NCBI GenBank assembly: GCA_022494885.1 | Contig: JAGVSM010001707.1 | Span: forward strand, 22,344 to 86,343 | DNA from: Micrasema longulum | Taxonomy: Eukaryota; Arthropoda; Insecta; Trichoptera; Brachycentridae | DNA: 64,000 nucleotides | Direction: 5' to 3' | Shown: piece by piece, positions 53,745 to 64,000 of the stretch | Layout of the letters: each line of letters begins with the position of its first letter | Numbering within the stretch: position 1 is the first letter of the stretch | The notes under the pieces: model-generated | The model's database searches: none | What the model saw: only the letters and a program-made list of their open reading frames with translations | What the model was told of the DNA's origin: nothing | Translations under genes and position numbers: made by a program

Positions 53745-54180
53745 TTATTATCAGTTCATGGTTTATCTCTTCGTTCTAATTTTCAAAGGACACTCTTAAT
53801 ACCCATCCACAATTCCTTTTATTCTCTAACTTATAAAGTGTCCATGCCGCTCGACTGTGGAATCATCTCCCATCCACCATCAAAGATGTTACTGCATTAA
53901 CTTTGTTTAAATCACGTGTGAAGAAACATCCCCTTTCTCTTTCCTAATCTCTCCTCCTTTCCTCTTTCCTCTTTTTTCCCTTTTCTCATTGAATAATAGT
54001 ATTGATTTAAGGTTTTATACACAAATACATTCATTTTTATTTTTAAATATCTGAAGCTTTTTTTATCTTTATTTTCTATTGAATATGTTTTAACTTGAAT
54101 AATAAAAATAAAACTGTTATGTATTTGGTTGGTTGGAAGAAATTTCAAGTTTGCCAATGTACTAAAAAACATAAATTCTG
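53745..54180 (+). mobile_element. LINE ORF2 C-terminus and 3' UTR
   Basis: Frame: HAARLWNHLPSTIKDVTALT then LFKSRVKKHPLSLS and stop at 53946. Related to 6830-7285. 3' UTR matches 19300-19470 (TTGCCAATGTACTAAA). Confidence 0.78.
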
Positions 54181-54254
54181 TGTGTAGAATACACAATATC
54201 TCGGAGTATACTGAAATGAGACGATATTACAAACAAAAAAAGAGATAAATACAA

Positions 54255-54365
54255 TACAAGATGATCAATGAGAAGAAAAACAGTATCGATACTCACTGTT
54301 CAAGGGATTTAAACTGTACAGCGAGTTACCTGAAGAAATAAAAGAAATGAAGCCTCAAATTACAT
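54255..54365 (+). mobile_element. LINE ORF2 C-terminal scrap
   Basis: RYSLFKGFKLYSELPEEIKE (then MKPQIT, stop) is a typical ORF2 ending. Very short and 5'-truncated. Confidence 0.6.
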
Positions 54366-54369
54366 AAAC

Positions 54370-55185
54370 CTTGATACATTTTGATATTTATTTATATGCA
54401 TACATTAGTTTACTGCACATTATTTGAGACATAAGTCCCAACTCCATGGGACTAAAAGTCTTGTGTTGAGATGGGACGAGCAATTAGTTAACACAGACAC
54501 ATGAGTATATCACCACAAATATAGGATCAGAAACACAAAAAAATTCAAAAACACATATATGTGGCACATCTATATGATAAACAGTAAACTCAAACATTCG
54601 GAAAATTATCGAGGAATATCCCACTCAAATCACTCCCACTAAGGAAATTTCAGTCCTTAACTCCTCTCTTAAAAACATTTTTTGTCCTTGAAAACCAAAA
54701 AAAAAAAAAAAAGGTTTTTATTTATTTCTTAAGACGTTTTTACCTAACCTAGTAAATAAAATAAAAACAAATTAATCACACCAAAAATGAAAGAAAAAAA
54801 TCGGTTATCTATTTCTGAAAATCTAAAGAATGACTGTATTTATAATGAAGTGCGAAAGAAAAAGAGTGGGTCCTAAGTATGGCAACAAATAAAGAGTTGT
54901 ATGAGATCAAATTAAAAGATAGCACTTTATTTTAGAATATATCAATATGTTATTCATTTTAGGAAAATAAAATCCTTTTTACATAAAATGCAAACAGGAT
55001 ATAAAATGATAGAAACATTTTGACCAGCCCGTTTATTGGTTGGTTAGAAGACATTGCTTTTAGCAATAAATGTGCATAAATGTATTTGTGTAATTGAGGT
55101 TTAAATATTAATTTTTAAAAATTTTTTTTAATACCTACATGTATAGAAGTTATTTCTTCGTTCCTGTTGATAAATATAGAGAGAT
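54370..55185. other. no gene; LINE-like tail patches
   Basis: TTATTGGTTGGTTAGAAGAC and TTAGCAATAAATGTG (55033-55075) recall the LINE 3' ends above; a reversed piece lies at 55570-55600. Otherwise AT-rich. Confidence 0.4.
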
Positions 55186-55197
55186 GATGCCTTTATT

Positions 55198-55359
55198 CTA
55201 TTTTAATCCGTAGTCAGTCTCAGGTTTAACGCTTATTATCAAATCATCACGGTCTTGAAACCAACGAACTGTGGCGCGCGTGCGTGCCGTGAACTTCTCA
55301 TAACTGTCCGGATAATTTGTAATTAAAGAAACTTTAAATGAACGCCGATTTTGGCGACT
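55198..55359 (-). CDS. possible terminal exon of an unrecognised host gene
   Basis: On the minus strand a pyrimidine-rich ATGTACTTTTCAG acceptor (55360-55372) precedes 53 open codons starting SRQNRRSFKVSLITNY, then FTARTRATVRWFQDRDDLII, ending SVKPETDYGLK and TAG (55200-55198). AATAAA (55197-55192) directly follows the stop. Third positions are GC-richer than the surroundings, and no copy occurs elsewhere in the window. I recognise no family. It could instead be a chance frame or the end of an unknown element. No upstream exon was identified. Confidence 0.35.
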   Translation of the reverse strand, partial: SRQNRRSFKVSLITNYPDSYEKFTARTRATVRWFQDRDDLIISVKPETDYGLK

Positions 55360-55439
55360 CTGAAAAGTACATAGATATGAAGCATGATAATAGGCAAAAA
55401 ATCTAACTTGGCACAATCAAGGAAAAGAAATTGTGATAT

Positions 55440-56100
55440 CAACCATATTAATTGAATTATGGCTGCCTGTAAATTCGGATCTCCGATGGATAATTACAAA
55501 TACTGACACGTAAGCAAAAAATAACATTTATTAAATTGGTTTTTCATATGTGCGTATTTATACATTGATGCGCTTATTGCCAAATGGCAATTTCTTCCAA
55601 ACAACAAAAAATATATAAAGGTGTAATTTATATAATTTTTGTTTTGAAACTAATGGGAGAAAAAATAAAATGAATATAAAAAAGGAACAAGCAATAAATT
55701 AATGTAAATTAATTAATCTAAAATAATTCATATCCGTGCTAGTCTTCAGGAAGAAGGTATAAATAGAGAAAAAGAGATGTAATTTTTTTAAATACAATGT
55801 TTAGTTTTTTTAAATTTATTTATTAAAAAAAACAACAAAATATATTTTTACAAATAAACAAAAATTATAGGCCAATTATATTTTTGTATACAATACAATG
55901 TCAAAAAAGAAGAAAAAAAGCGTACCTTTAAATAGCCACTCCGTATGTAAAAATGAAATGAAATATTACAATTATAATAAAATGTAAAGAAAATAACAGA
56001 AAGAGTTTTTTGTTTACTCGGACTTAAAAATCCTTTGGCCGGCGCCGGCGAATCCATGCGGAGTAATGCGGAGTAATACGGAGCTATCACCACCCCTTCA
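55440..56100. other. no gene; LINE-like debris
   Basis: AT-rich; GGCCGGCGCCGGCGAATCC at 56038 is a small GC palindrome inside a minus frame (RMDSPAPAKGF) that I cannot assign. Confidence 0.35.
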
Positions 56101-56104
56101 TTCT

Positions 56105-56580
56105 TTCTTATTTATTTATTTTTTTATTTTTAATATTATTATTCTATTTTTTTTCAAAATATTTACAAAATAGTCTTAAATTAAAGTCCCGCTGAGTTAC
56201 ATACATACAACTCGTCAGCAGGTTCTTATAAATTACATCGATTATTTACACTTAACCTACATTAACAATAACTTTACTTGAAAAACATTACATATTACAT
56301 TATAAAAAATAAAAAACTATCACTTATACAAAAAACTTTTTTCTAATAACCATAATTTGAGCAAACGTCTCACTCCTGTCTTTAACTCAGTATTTTTAAT
56401 ATTGTTTGGTAACAGGTTAAATATTTTAGGCATACTGTATTGCAGTGTCCTTTTGCCATATTTACTGCAATATCTAGGAACAGTTAGCCCTTCCATACCA
56501 GTAAACCTGGTGTTGTAATCGTGTACCAACTTGTGTTTATACTCGGAGTGCGACGCATCCTTACAAAATAATTTGTACCA
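56105..56580 (-). mobile_element. LINE ORF2 C-terminus and 3' UTR
   Basis: Minus frame 56529-56320: VHDYNTRFTGMEGLTVPRYC, SKYGKRTLQYSMPKIFNLLP, NNIKNTELK and RRLLKLWLLE. It has the order of a CR1-group ORF2 end (TR ... GKR.L.Y..P..FN.LP..I). The 3' UTR ends in (TAAA)n at 56105-56130. Confidence 0.8.
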
Positions 56581-56639
56581 CTTCTTTATTAACTTTTTTG
56601 ATTAAGTTATTATTTTATAATGCATCATTGTTTTGATTA

Positions 56640-57130
56640 TGTTTTTGTACACAATAGGGTATTTTCACCAGTCGTGAATAACGTTAAAAATAATATATAT
56701 ATATTTAGGGCGGGTTTTTACAATGCTAATGATATAACCGACATGTATCCGAAACGAGTTTTCATTAATAATTTTCGGGTTTAAAAATGAGCACATACGA
56801 AACGGCTCTCAGTTGGCATCACGTCATTTTGACACTACGCGTTACGACCGCCGACTAAGGTTTTAATAAATATTGCGTACAAGTTTGTCGCCAAAACGTC
56901 AACGCCGTTTGTCCCACTGGGCGCATAACATCTCGTTTTCGGGTAATTCACAAATGTACATTTTAAACCTTTGTAGAAAATTTATCCGACGTTGCACGAA
57001 AAAAACATGAATACTGTACCATCGTACTTTTTTTTTATTAAAAAAAAAACACGTAAAAATACCCCCCCCCCATTGAGGACCGTTTTCACATGGCGAAAAA
57101 TCTACATAAACTAAAATTTTCAAGAGAAGG
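56640..57130. other. unassigned segment with many CpGs
   Basis: 56735-56945 has frequent CpG (GACCGCCGACTAAGG, AACGCCGTTTGTCCC) and no repeat partner here. A run of C at 57062-57070. It could be a host regulatory region or an old element; nothing decides. Confidence 0.25.
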
Positions 57131-58020
57131 TTTTTTTTATTTAATTACCATATACTATTATTGTAGCATTTTTTTTCTTTTATTTTTATTTTTCATTATA
57201 ACCTAGCTAAATACAAGTCACTTTATGTTAATGTTAAATTATTCACAATTTTAATTTGCTTTATTTATATTTACAACATAAGGTTTTATCACTTCAATTT
57301 GTTATCTTTTATTTGTCATTTTATATTTGTATGTTTCTTTTTTACTTTTTTGCAGATGAAAAACAAAAAAAATTGTTTCACTAATTTGTTTAATTTGAAT
57401 TATTTAGTTGAATTATTTAGTTATATTTCATATTATATATGACATAATGAATTGTTCACTGCTGTGATTATTTCTGTAAAACTTTTTTACTGTAAAAGGT
57501 TCTTTGAACCGTTGATATATAAATAAATAAATATAATTATTACAAAAACGAAAATACCCTTTAATGGAAATTCCCCATTTCAATTCATATACTGAAAATA
57601 AATAATATAGAAGCAGTGGAATTATTCGTTTTAAAAAAATCAAACTTTTTGAATTTTCTCAAAAACGATATATTATGTGTATATTTGCCTCTCTATAGAA
57701 ACGTTGATTTGTGTTGGGAACATCATATAAGTTTACATTTGCGTAAAATCATTATAAAATGATTTTTTTACATATTTTTTATGCCTACATATTCCTATGT
57801 AAAGATATTTTATTTCTGAAATATTTTCATATTATTATACAATTGAAATGATAATTTATTTGTTTAGTTTATTTGTTTCAGGTCCCGACTAGCTAGGAAA
57901 TTCCTGTGTTTAGGATGGACCTTATTTTTTTCATGTGTTTTTCTTTTATTTTTAATTTAATTAAATGATGCTTAATAAATTCAAAGAATAATAATAACAT
58001 TAGAAAAAATCAATATAAAT
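57131..58020. other. no gene; AT-rich
   Basis: T-rich stretches and chance frames rich in Phe/Ile/Tyr only. Confidence 0.4.
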
Positions 58021-58021
58021 A

Positions 58022-58340
58022 TAATTTAGAAAACATGCAAGTAATTATAATTAAAATTGAATCATAAAAATAAATGAGAAAATATGCCATTAATAGTAAA
58101 TAAATGAGACACAATTATTATAAATTATAAAACATACCGATAATAATAAAAATTGAACCACAAATACACATTATTAAATATAGAATTAGTAATTAAGAAA
58201 TTAAACAAAAATATAAATTGGAAAACATACCGATAATAATAAAAATTGAAGCTTAAATACAAATTTGAAAATATATCGTTAGTAATTAAAAATTGAAGAA
58301 CAAAAATAAATTACAGAATATACCATTTATTAATTAAGTA
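58022..58340. repeat. degenerate minisatellite, ~46-bp unit
   Basis: AAAACATACCGATAATAATA then AAAATTGAA recurs near 58130 and 58225. Weaker units (AAAATATATCGTTAGTAATT, AGAATATACCATTTATTAAT) extend the array. About five to six units, diverged. Confidence 0.6.
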
Positions 58341-58344
58341 GACT

Positions 58345-59510
58345 CTTTTAATCTACTCTCCAAAATTAATCTTAATGTCCCCTTTTGCGTGACAAGAAAT
58401 AAGTATTTATTCCATCTGCCAGTCTAGCACTAACTAGGCACAACTCTTTCCTCTATCATCTTGCTTTAACTATAATGCTTTTTTTCATCTATTGACATAT
58501 TTTACATGACCCTTAATTTATTTAAAAATAAATTAAGACTTATTATTTCTGGCTGCGATACGATCCCACTTACTATTTAATGATGCTCACACTTACCTGA
58601 ACACTTACTCCCACACTAATACACAAACAAACATCTACACTTACTCTCATACAAATACACATAAACACCTTTTTACCTTTTGTTGTAACATAATTTAATA
58701 ATATGTATGATTCTTATTTAGAAACTTTGCTGGTCTGTCTTAAAACAGTATTTTTTAAAATATTATTATTTCATCGTCGACTGTTTGTTTCTTTAAAATA
58801 AATAAATAAATATGTATTTTCTAAAATAAAGTAATATATTGCATTTGTTTTGGAAAAAAATAAATGACAAGCAACTTAAACATTATTGTTATATGAGGAA
58901 AAATGGAAGGTCAGGCTCTCATTGACTTTCTATTTTAGAAGAGGTTCTCACAAACAGTTAAATCCAGTATTTTACAGCAACAATATGGACATAGTAAAAA
59001 TTTTTTAGGTTAAATAATTTTCAAAATGCAAATACGTGTTTTCTCATGTATTCATTCGGGAAAATCTCACATATGTCAATAAAGCTTTTAGGTATTTACT
59101 CCATTAAAATCAGCAAATTAAATTGAAGAAAAAGAGTGGGTAAAAACATTAGTATTTTAACATTGTGTTGCGGAATTTGGCTAAGTGACTGTCACGCGCT
59201 CTATCATTTTAAGACATAATAAATTTTAGAAGTTGACTTTCTTCAGTGGAACATTCGTGATATGAGTTGAATGGACATGAATGGAGCGAGAAAAAAGAGC
59301 AATTGTAGTTTTTCATTGTTGAATCAACTCTATTTATCTCTACGGTCAATTTTGATGGCGCAGTTTTTGTTTATGTTCGGCATAAATAAGAAACAGTAGC
59401 CACTACTGTTGTGAGAAAGTTTCAAACGACCCGAAATTATATTTTTTCCAAACATTTTACAGCATGGTGAAACTTCTTTAAAATGTACAAAAAATAGGGT
59501 GTTTATTTAC
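58345..59510. other. no feature recognised
   Basis: Unique AT-rich DNA. ACACTTACTCTCATACAAAT-type CA-rich text at 58600-58670 resembles the LINE 3' UTR low complexity near 18.3 kb. Confidence 0.4.
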
Positions 59511-59514
59511 ACAC

Positions 59515-59700
59515 ATACCCTCTTTCTTCTTCTTAGTCGTTTGCTCTTGGCAGAGCAGTCGTGGTCACATTGGCAGGATGAAAGCACGTCTTTGCGATCC
59601 GCCTCCATCTCCATCTATCTTCAGCGCTTCTGGAGGCCTAAATAGGGACACCAGTCACTTTTGACCATCGAGATTGAGTTCCCTATACACGTCCTTTTTT
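59515..59700 (-). mobile_element. RTE-type LINE 3' end
   Basis: Minus frame AEDRWRWRRIAKTCFHPANV then TTTALPRAND and stop (TAA), followed at once by GAAGAAGAAAGAGGG. An ORF ending straight into a short AAG-rich tail with almost no 3' UTR is characteristic of RTE elements. Confidence 0.8.
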
Positions 59701-59719
59701 ATTTAGCCACACGTTATAA

Positions 59720-60775
59720 TTTATTTATAAATTTTTGAAACCCGCCTGCCGTATATAAACATATTATAGGTCAAGTCATGTTATGTTTCGTCTGATGGTC
59801 ATTACATGTATAATTTTATATGTAGTCTAAATTTATGATATATATAGTACTAGAGGACCTCACAGACGTTCTGCCCAAACGTTGGCTTTCCTGCTATTCG
59901 CTTAGAAAAATACTTTTCATTGATAAGTAGGTACCTAGGTACTTGTTTATGATTGAATTCCAAAACTAAAAATTATATATATTCAATTATTGAATTTAAA
60001 TAGGTATTTATGGTTGAATTCCAAAACATAAAATAAATATTTTTTTCAAATATGGCATTATATTCTCACCAACAGAGGGTGTACTTATGTAGGAATACGA
60101 TTTTTAAAAATGTTTTGAATTTAACATTATTTTATTATTACCAAAAATCCAGTAAAAAGAAATAAATGGGTAGAAGTTATAGGGAATTTAAGAAAAAAAT
60201 CTGATTAAGATACATAAAAAACAAATGCTGTTTGTAAACATTCAAAAACATTTTTTTTTTATACGCAAAAAACAGCATCTTTCCATTTTTTTGTAATTGC
60301 ATTCTCCTCGTATGCAACCCTGGCAAATCGATGAATAAAAAATTTATGCTCCTTGCTTCTTTTTAACATATTAGATCGAAGATTTTAATATCTACGAACA
60401 CGCATAGTGCAAAGATCTATATTTCTATGAATTCCGCACGTAAATCGCCTGAGCCGTTTAGGAGGAATGTAGATCAAATGTACAGAGTAATTATATATAT
60501 TTATAAATATAAAAGACACTGTTTAGTATTTTATTGTAGAAGAGTATATAGAAAAATGATCTGCTGACTGCTCACAGTGCTCATCTTATTTAACATATAT
60601 CTATTATAAAAATTATTTGAAGTGTAGTCATAGAGAGTATAACTGCAGAAGCGTTATTTTTCAGGGGAGCAAAAGACGTTATTATGAACTCATATTTTGC
60701 AAAATGGGTTTTTATTTACAGACCATTTCATCAATGTAACCAGATTCGAGTAATTAAAAAACAATATTTGCGTTT
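59720..60775. other. no feature recognised
   Basis: A short duplicated phrase TGATTGAATTCCAAAAC / GGTTGAATTCCAAAAC (59949 and 60012). No gene or RNA supported. Confidence 0.4.
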
Positions 60776-60778
60776 TTA

Positions 60779-60937
60779 TGATTTACCCAAATATTTAATT
60801 TTGAGAGCCATTTTCAACGAGTTATAAAAAACTCACTATAAGAAAATGGGAATCAAGTTGGGATAGAGTGGGATTTGAGCCACGGACCTTTGAGCCGTGA
60901 GTCCGAGACACTAGCCACGGGACCACAACCCGATTCA
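60779..60937 (-). mobile_element. tRNA-derived SINE, copy 3
   Basis: A-box-like TGGTCCCGTGG (60915-60925), B box with two changes GGCTCAAATCC (60871-60881), body AATCAAGTTGGGATAGAGTG and CAACGAGTT, left end TTACCCAAATATTTAATTTT. Confidence 0.75.
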
Positions 60938-60949
60938 ATTTGTTTGAAT

Positions 60950-61910
60950 AACAGGAATATTCAACATGCACTATTTTAACCATTAAAGATGGGACAGAAA
61001 TAAGCATTTTCACTCTACTCGAACTAATGTATACTATTTGTACCACTCAATGAATAATAACAATGAGTCTACTTATATTACTGAGATCATCTTGTACTAT
61101 TTGTGCCTCTGAAAATATGACACAAATGCGCATAATAATTTTATAAAAACAACGTTTAAAAGTCACAATGTTGCTTATTTATATTTTAAGTAGTCGTAAA
61201 AGTGTACTGTTTACACCATAGATGCAGGCACACACAAATAACATTTTCTCATATAAATCGTAAAATTAACAAAAATGCAGTTAACAAGTCTGTCACTATT
61301 TTTGGGAAAAAGAGATATGTAATTATACACCTACATACATATACTCACTTCCATAAAGTTGATAATTTAAAATTTTAATTTCACGCTTCTGTTTTTTATC
61401 TAAGTTCTACTAAACGAGACCAAATTTTATCTGGAGTAATTTCACTGTATCTATAAGCGTTATTACGTCACACGTGGTAACGAAAGCGTGTAATTGGTCC
61501 AGCAATCTTTACCTAGATCGCCTCTAGTTTTACAAATTAATTAAAATCTACAGAACAGAATATTGCCTTTGTAGCAATTACATATATATAATTTATTCAA
61601 ACTCTATCATAATCGAAAGCAAACATTTTCTATGCACTTTGAACATCCCATTTTCGTACTGTTTTATTCATTCGAATTGAAACTTATCAACCATTAGTAT
61701 AAATTATTTTCTTAAAGAACGACAAAAAATTGTTTTTTTTTAATTAAATTTTTAATTTAATGCTTTAACATTTAATAACCGATCAAAGTCCACTCGAACA
61801 TGATCATGATACCGGAAATATTATAACCATTTAGAAAAAAGGTAAAGATACATAATTTAATTTTATATAAATATTAAGGTTAAAACATCATAAATATTAT
61901 GTGTTTAACA
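60950..61910. other. no feature recognised
   Basis: Unique AT-rich DNA with no motif-bearing frame. Confidence 0.4.
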
Positions 61911-61914
61911 TTTA

Positions 61915-62135
61915 TCAAATGAATTACACATGTCCGCATCCTAAAAGTGCATAAAGCACTGCATTGGTTCATCGATCGCAGCGTATGTCAATCTTTTTTG
62001 ATGACTTTGATTTCGATGAAGGTAAGATTACGGTCTTACGTTTCAGGTGCCCATCCAGGAACTATGAAATATGCTATTGAAAAAATATATTTATAAATAA
62101 ATATTTCATGTTAACTATGTCGGGAATCTAATCCA
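61915..62135 (-). mobile_element. L2-type LINE 3' end
   Basis: Reverse of the end seen at 25855-26005: CATAAAGCACTGCATTGGTT, GATCGCAGCGTATGTCAATC, GATGAAGGTAAGATTACGG and CGTTTCAGGTGCCCATCCAG, plus ORF2-like LNMKYLF residues near 62100. Confidence 0.65.
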
Positions 62136-62139
62136 AGAT

Positions 62140-62690
62140 CTCTTGCACAGTAGCGTGCGTTCCATATAGGCATATAAGCAGAGCCTACCTTACAAGAATC
62201 TCATTAAAACAATAACAAAAAATAATATAAAATATTCGAGTAACTATTGGTAAAATTTAAAATTTCGCCCGAAATAATTTGGTTAAGTACTGTATCGTAC
62301 CGATCGACGCGCCACCATCGGCCAGGATCGGCTAAGACACAAACTACAAATGCTTATTTTGTTCATATTGCAGCTGTTATTTACATTAACAAAACGTGTA
62401 TGTGTGGGTTTTTTTCAGTTGTAATTACGCATGTATGGGTAACTTTGTAGGCAGTGCTTTTCCATGAACTTTGTTTCATTGTTTTAGAAAATGAAAATTT
62501 AGAATACGTTACTGACATTAAGCGTTATTTTCTATTATTATTTTATAAAAGACGGTCAAAGGTCAAGTGTCAAATAAATAATCTCAAACGCCTCAAATCG
62601 ATTATATCATACAACCGAGAATACGGTCCACGTTTATTTTGTTACTAAAAAAATTGAACAGAGTTTCGTGAAACTTGTGTGTTTTGTTGT
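62140..62690. other. no feature recognised
   Basis: A GC-richer patch at 62290-62335 and two plus frames of 64-67 codons without motifs. Confidence 0.35.
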
Positions 62691-62693
62691 GTA

Positions 62694-62860
62694 TAGTGGC
62701 CACTTAAACCAGCTTATGACAGGTCATAAGCACTGTGAATGCCTAGACTTCTACATCCCCGTCTCTAATAATAATATTGTTATATGTTAATACTACCAGC
62801 TCCCCAGGGAGTTGAATCCAGTCCTTGTCTACAAAATTTAGACAAATTCAAAAATTGTAT
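62694..62860 (-). repeat. family A inverse core and arm
   Basis: AGTGGCCACTTAAACCAGCT, GACAGGTCATAAGC, CTCCCCAGGGAGTTGAATCC and AGTCCTTGTCTACAAAATTT. Confidence 0.8.
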
Positions 62861-62884
62861 ATAAATTAGACATGATATAGCAAC

Positions 62885-63200
62885 ATAAATTTTAAATCAT
62901 AAATACGCCGGTCATCTCTCACATGCTTGCATCCCCCATCATTGTCACTAACCGATGGAATCTATTTCATACAATCACCGGTCACAGGACAGCGTCTCTG
63001 TCATCTTTGTTATGAGTTATATCTTCATGTTCTCTCACATACAGATTAATTGCTGTATTCGCGTTACATTCATTTTTCGCGTAGCAAGGATTGTGTTAAA
63101 GCAAAAATTGTTTTTGTATCAAAATCCAGCATAGTTATACAAATTTGACTTTATCGTGTGTAGACTAGTGTGGCATCACACAAGAGTTAAACTACATTTT
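62885..63200 (+). repeat. family C repeat, copy 2
   Basis: Homologue of 44930-45335: AAATACGCCGGTCATC, CATCCCCCATCATTGTCACT, ACAGCGTCTCTGTCATCTTT, TTCGCGTAGCAAGGATTG and GACTAGTGTGGCATCACACA. Confidence 0.7.
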
Positions 63201-63249
63201 TACAGATGTCAAAATATACGTGACAATTGTATATAAACAAGAATGTACT

Positions 63250-63720
63250 TAGGACTTTGCTTTGAATTTTGGCCAAGTAAATAAACACTTTAGAAAATGG
63301 GGGCATTAGCACAAATCTTCGAAAGTGTTTTATTTTGTAGCGTTTTTTCACAGTGACTGTCAGTTGGCAGCCAAAGGTATTTTTTCGTAAAAATATTAAC
63401 ATAATAAAACCATTTCGTCCGCTGTTTGAAATAAAATACATATTTAAATGCGTGCTGGGTGAATATGGAATGATGGAACATGCGATTCTAACGTAAAGAT
63501 TGTTGGAACTTGTCAATGGGCTTTCAATGCTGTTGCGAGTTCCATGTTTTACCTTTGAATACCAATGTGACATTTTTAGAACGTTGTTTTGTCACGTTGA
63601 CCATTTTAGGAAGAAAAAAAAACACTTCCTAGTCAAACATTAAGAAAATAAATTAGTAATGGTTGAAACGAGGTAAGACAAGGTTGAAACTCAGTATGCA
63701 ACACCATAAAATAAACTATA
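63250..63720. other. no feature recognised
   Basis: A 128-codon minus frame (63573-63187) overlaps family C and has no recognisable motif; treated as chance. Confidence 0.35.
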
Positions 63721-63723
63721 GAT

Positions 63724-63840
63724 CAACAATGTTTTGATTTTGTCCAAATTTTCATTACATGGCCTGGATTCAACCCCCTAGGGAGCTGTTAATATTAACA
63801 TATTATAACAGAGATGAAAGGGGAATTTAGAAGTCTAGGT
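63724..63840 (+). repeat. family A arm, cut by the next element
   Basis: CAACAATGTTTTGATTTTGT, CCTAGGGAGCTGTTAATATT and AACAGAGATGAAAGG, ending GAAGTCTAGGTAG where LINE sequence begins. Confidence 0.75.
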
Positions 63841-64000
63841 AGTAAACAAATGCAAGATTCAATACAAAGAGCAATGAATAAAGCACTTAAAGTAATATTT
63901 AATTTTAATTAATATACTAGAACCAGAGATTTATATAAAATAACAAAAATGCTCAATCTAGAGGAATTAATCTACACAGAAAAAATAAAAATGATATTTT
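63841..64000 (+). mobile_element. LINE ORF2 fragment running off the window
   Basis: KQMQDSIQRAMNKALKVIFN then FN, TAA, and in the same frame YTRTRDLYKITKMLNLEELI. Closely related to 32730-33215, with the same stop position. Confidence 0.72.

Noticed and set aside
63187..63573. 128-codon minus frame
   Set aside because: Overlaps the end of family C, lacks any recognisable motif, and no splice or poly(A) context supports it.
1..64000. CRISPR arrays, bacterial operons, rRNA genes, integrated viral genes
   Set aside because: No regularly spaced repeats, no ribosomal RNA signatures, no prokaryotic gene organisation and no capsid- or envelope-like frames were seen.

Overview
This window looks like intergenic or intronic DNA from an arthropod, most likely an insect. 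It is very AT-rich and shows no operons, Shine-Dalgarno starts or long intact genes. It is dense in decayed non-LTR retrotransposon (LINE) 3' ends with (TAAA)n tails. The reverse-transcriptase remnants resemble the RTE, L2/CR1 and Jockey-like lineages common in insect assemblies. The organism is my inference; the nature of the DNA is read directly.

Layout. 0-9 kb: a Penelope-type terminal repeat with a hammerhead-like motif, an RTE fragment nested in a foldback repeat (called family A here), and several LINE relics. 9-20 kb: family A copies, short terminal-inverted-repeat elements, a second hammerhead-like motif, LINE 3' ends with internally repeated 3' UTRs, and the first of three tRNA-derived SINEs. 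20-29 kb: LINE tails, the best-formed hammerhead-like motif (23.77 kb), a 690-bp inverted repeat, a mariner-like MITE that sits in one LINE and carries another, and the longest reading frame of the window, a 307-residue L2-type RT piece at 28.5-29.5 kb. 29-42 kb: two copies of one LINE tail-to-tail, further LINE relics on both strands, and a tandemly duplicated family A unit. 42-53 kb: several two-copy unclassified repeats, MITEs, a LINE carrying an exact-period 300-bp tandem duplication, a Penelope-like GIY-YIG endonuclease fragment followed by a hammerhead-like motif, and a 243-bp GC-rich palindrome inside another transposon. 53-64 kb: sparser relics, one possible terminal exon of a host gene (55.2-55.4 kb, minus), a third SINE, and a LINE that runs off the right edge.

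No complete host gene was recognised. Almost every open frame above 60 codons is part of a retroelement, lies inside a repeat, or is low-complexity chance. The window mainly records successive insertions: target duplications, nesting order and tandem duplications can be read at several loci. The most unusual thread is a set of hammerhead-like motifs. Three keep the full CUGANGA and GAAA cores, two keep the fold with a substituted or shifted core, and one more keeps only the first half. All carry one extra base before stem II, and at least one lies just downstream of a Penelope-like coding fragment.
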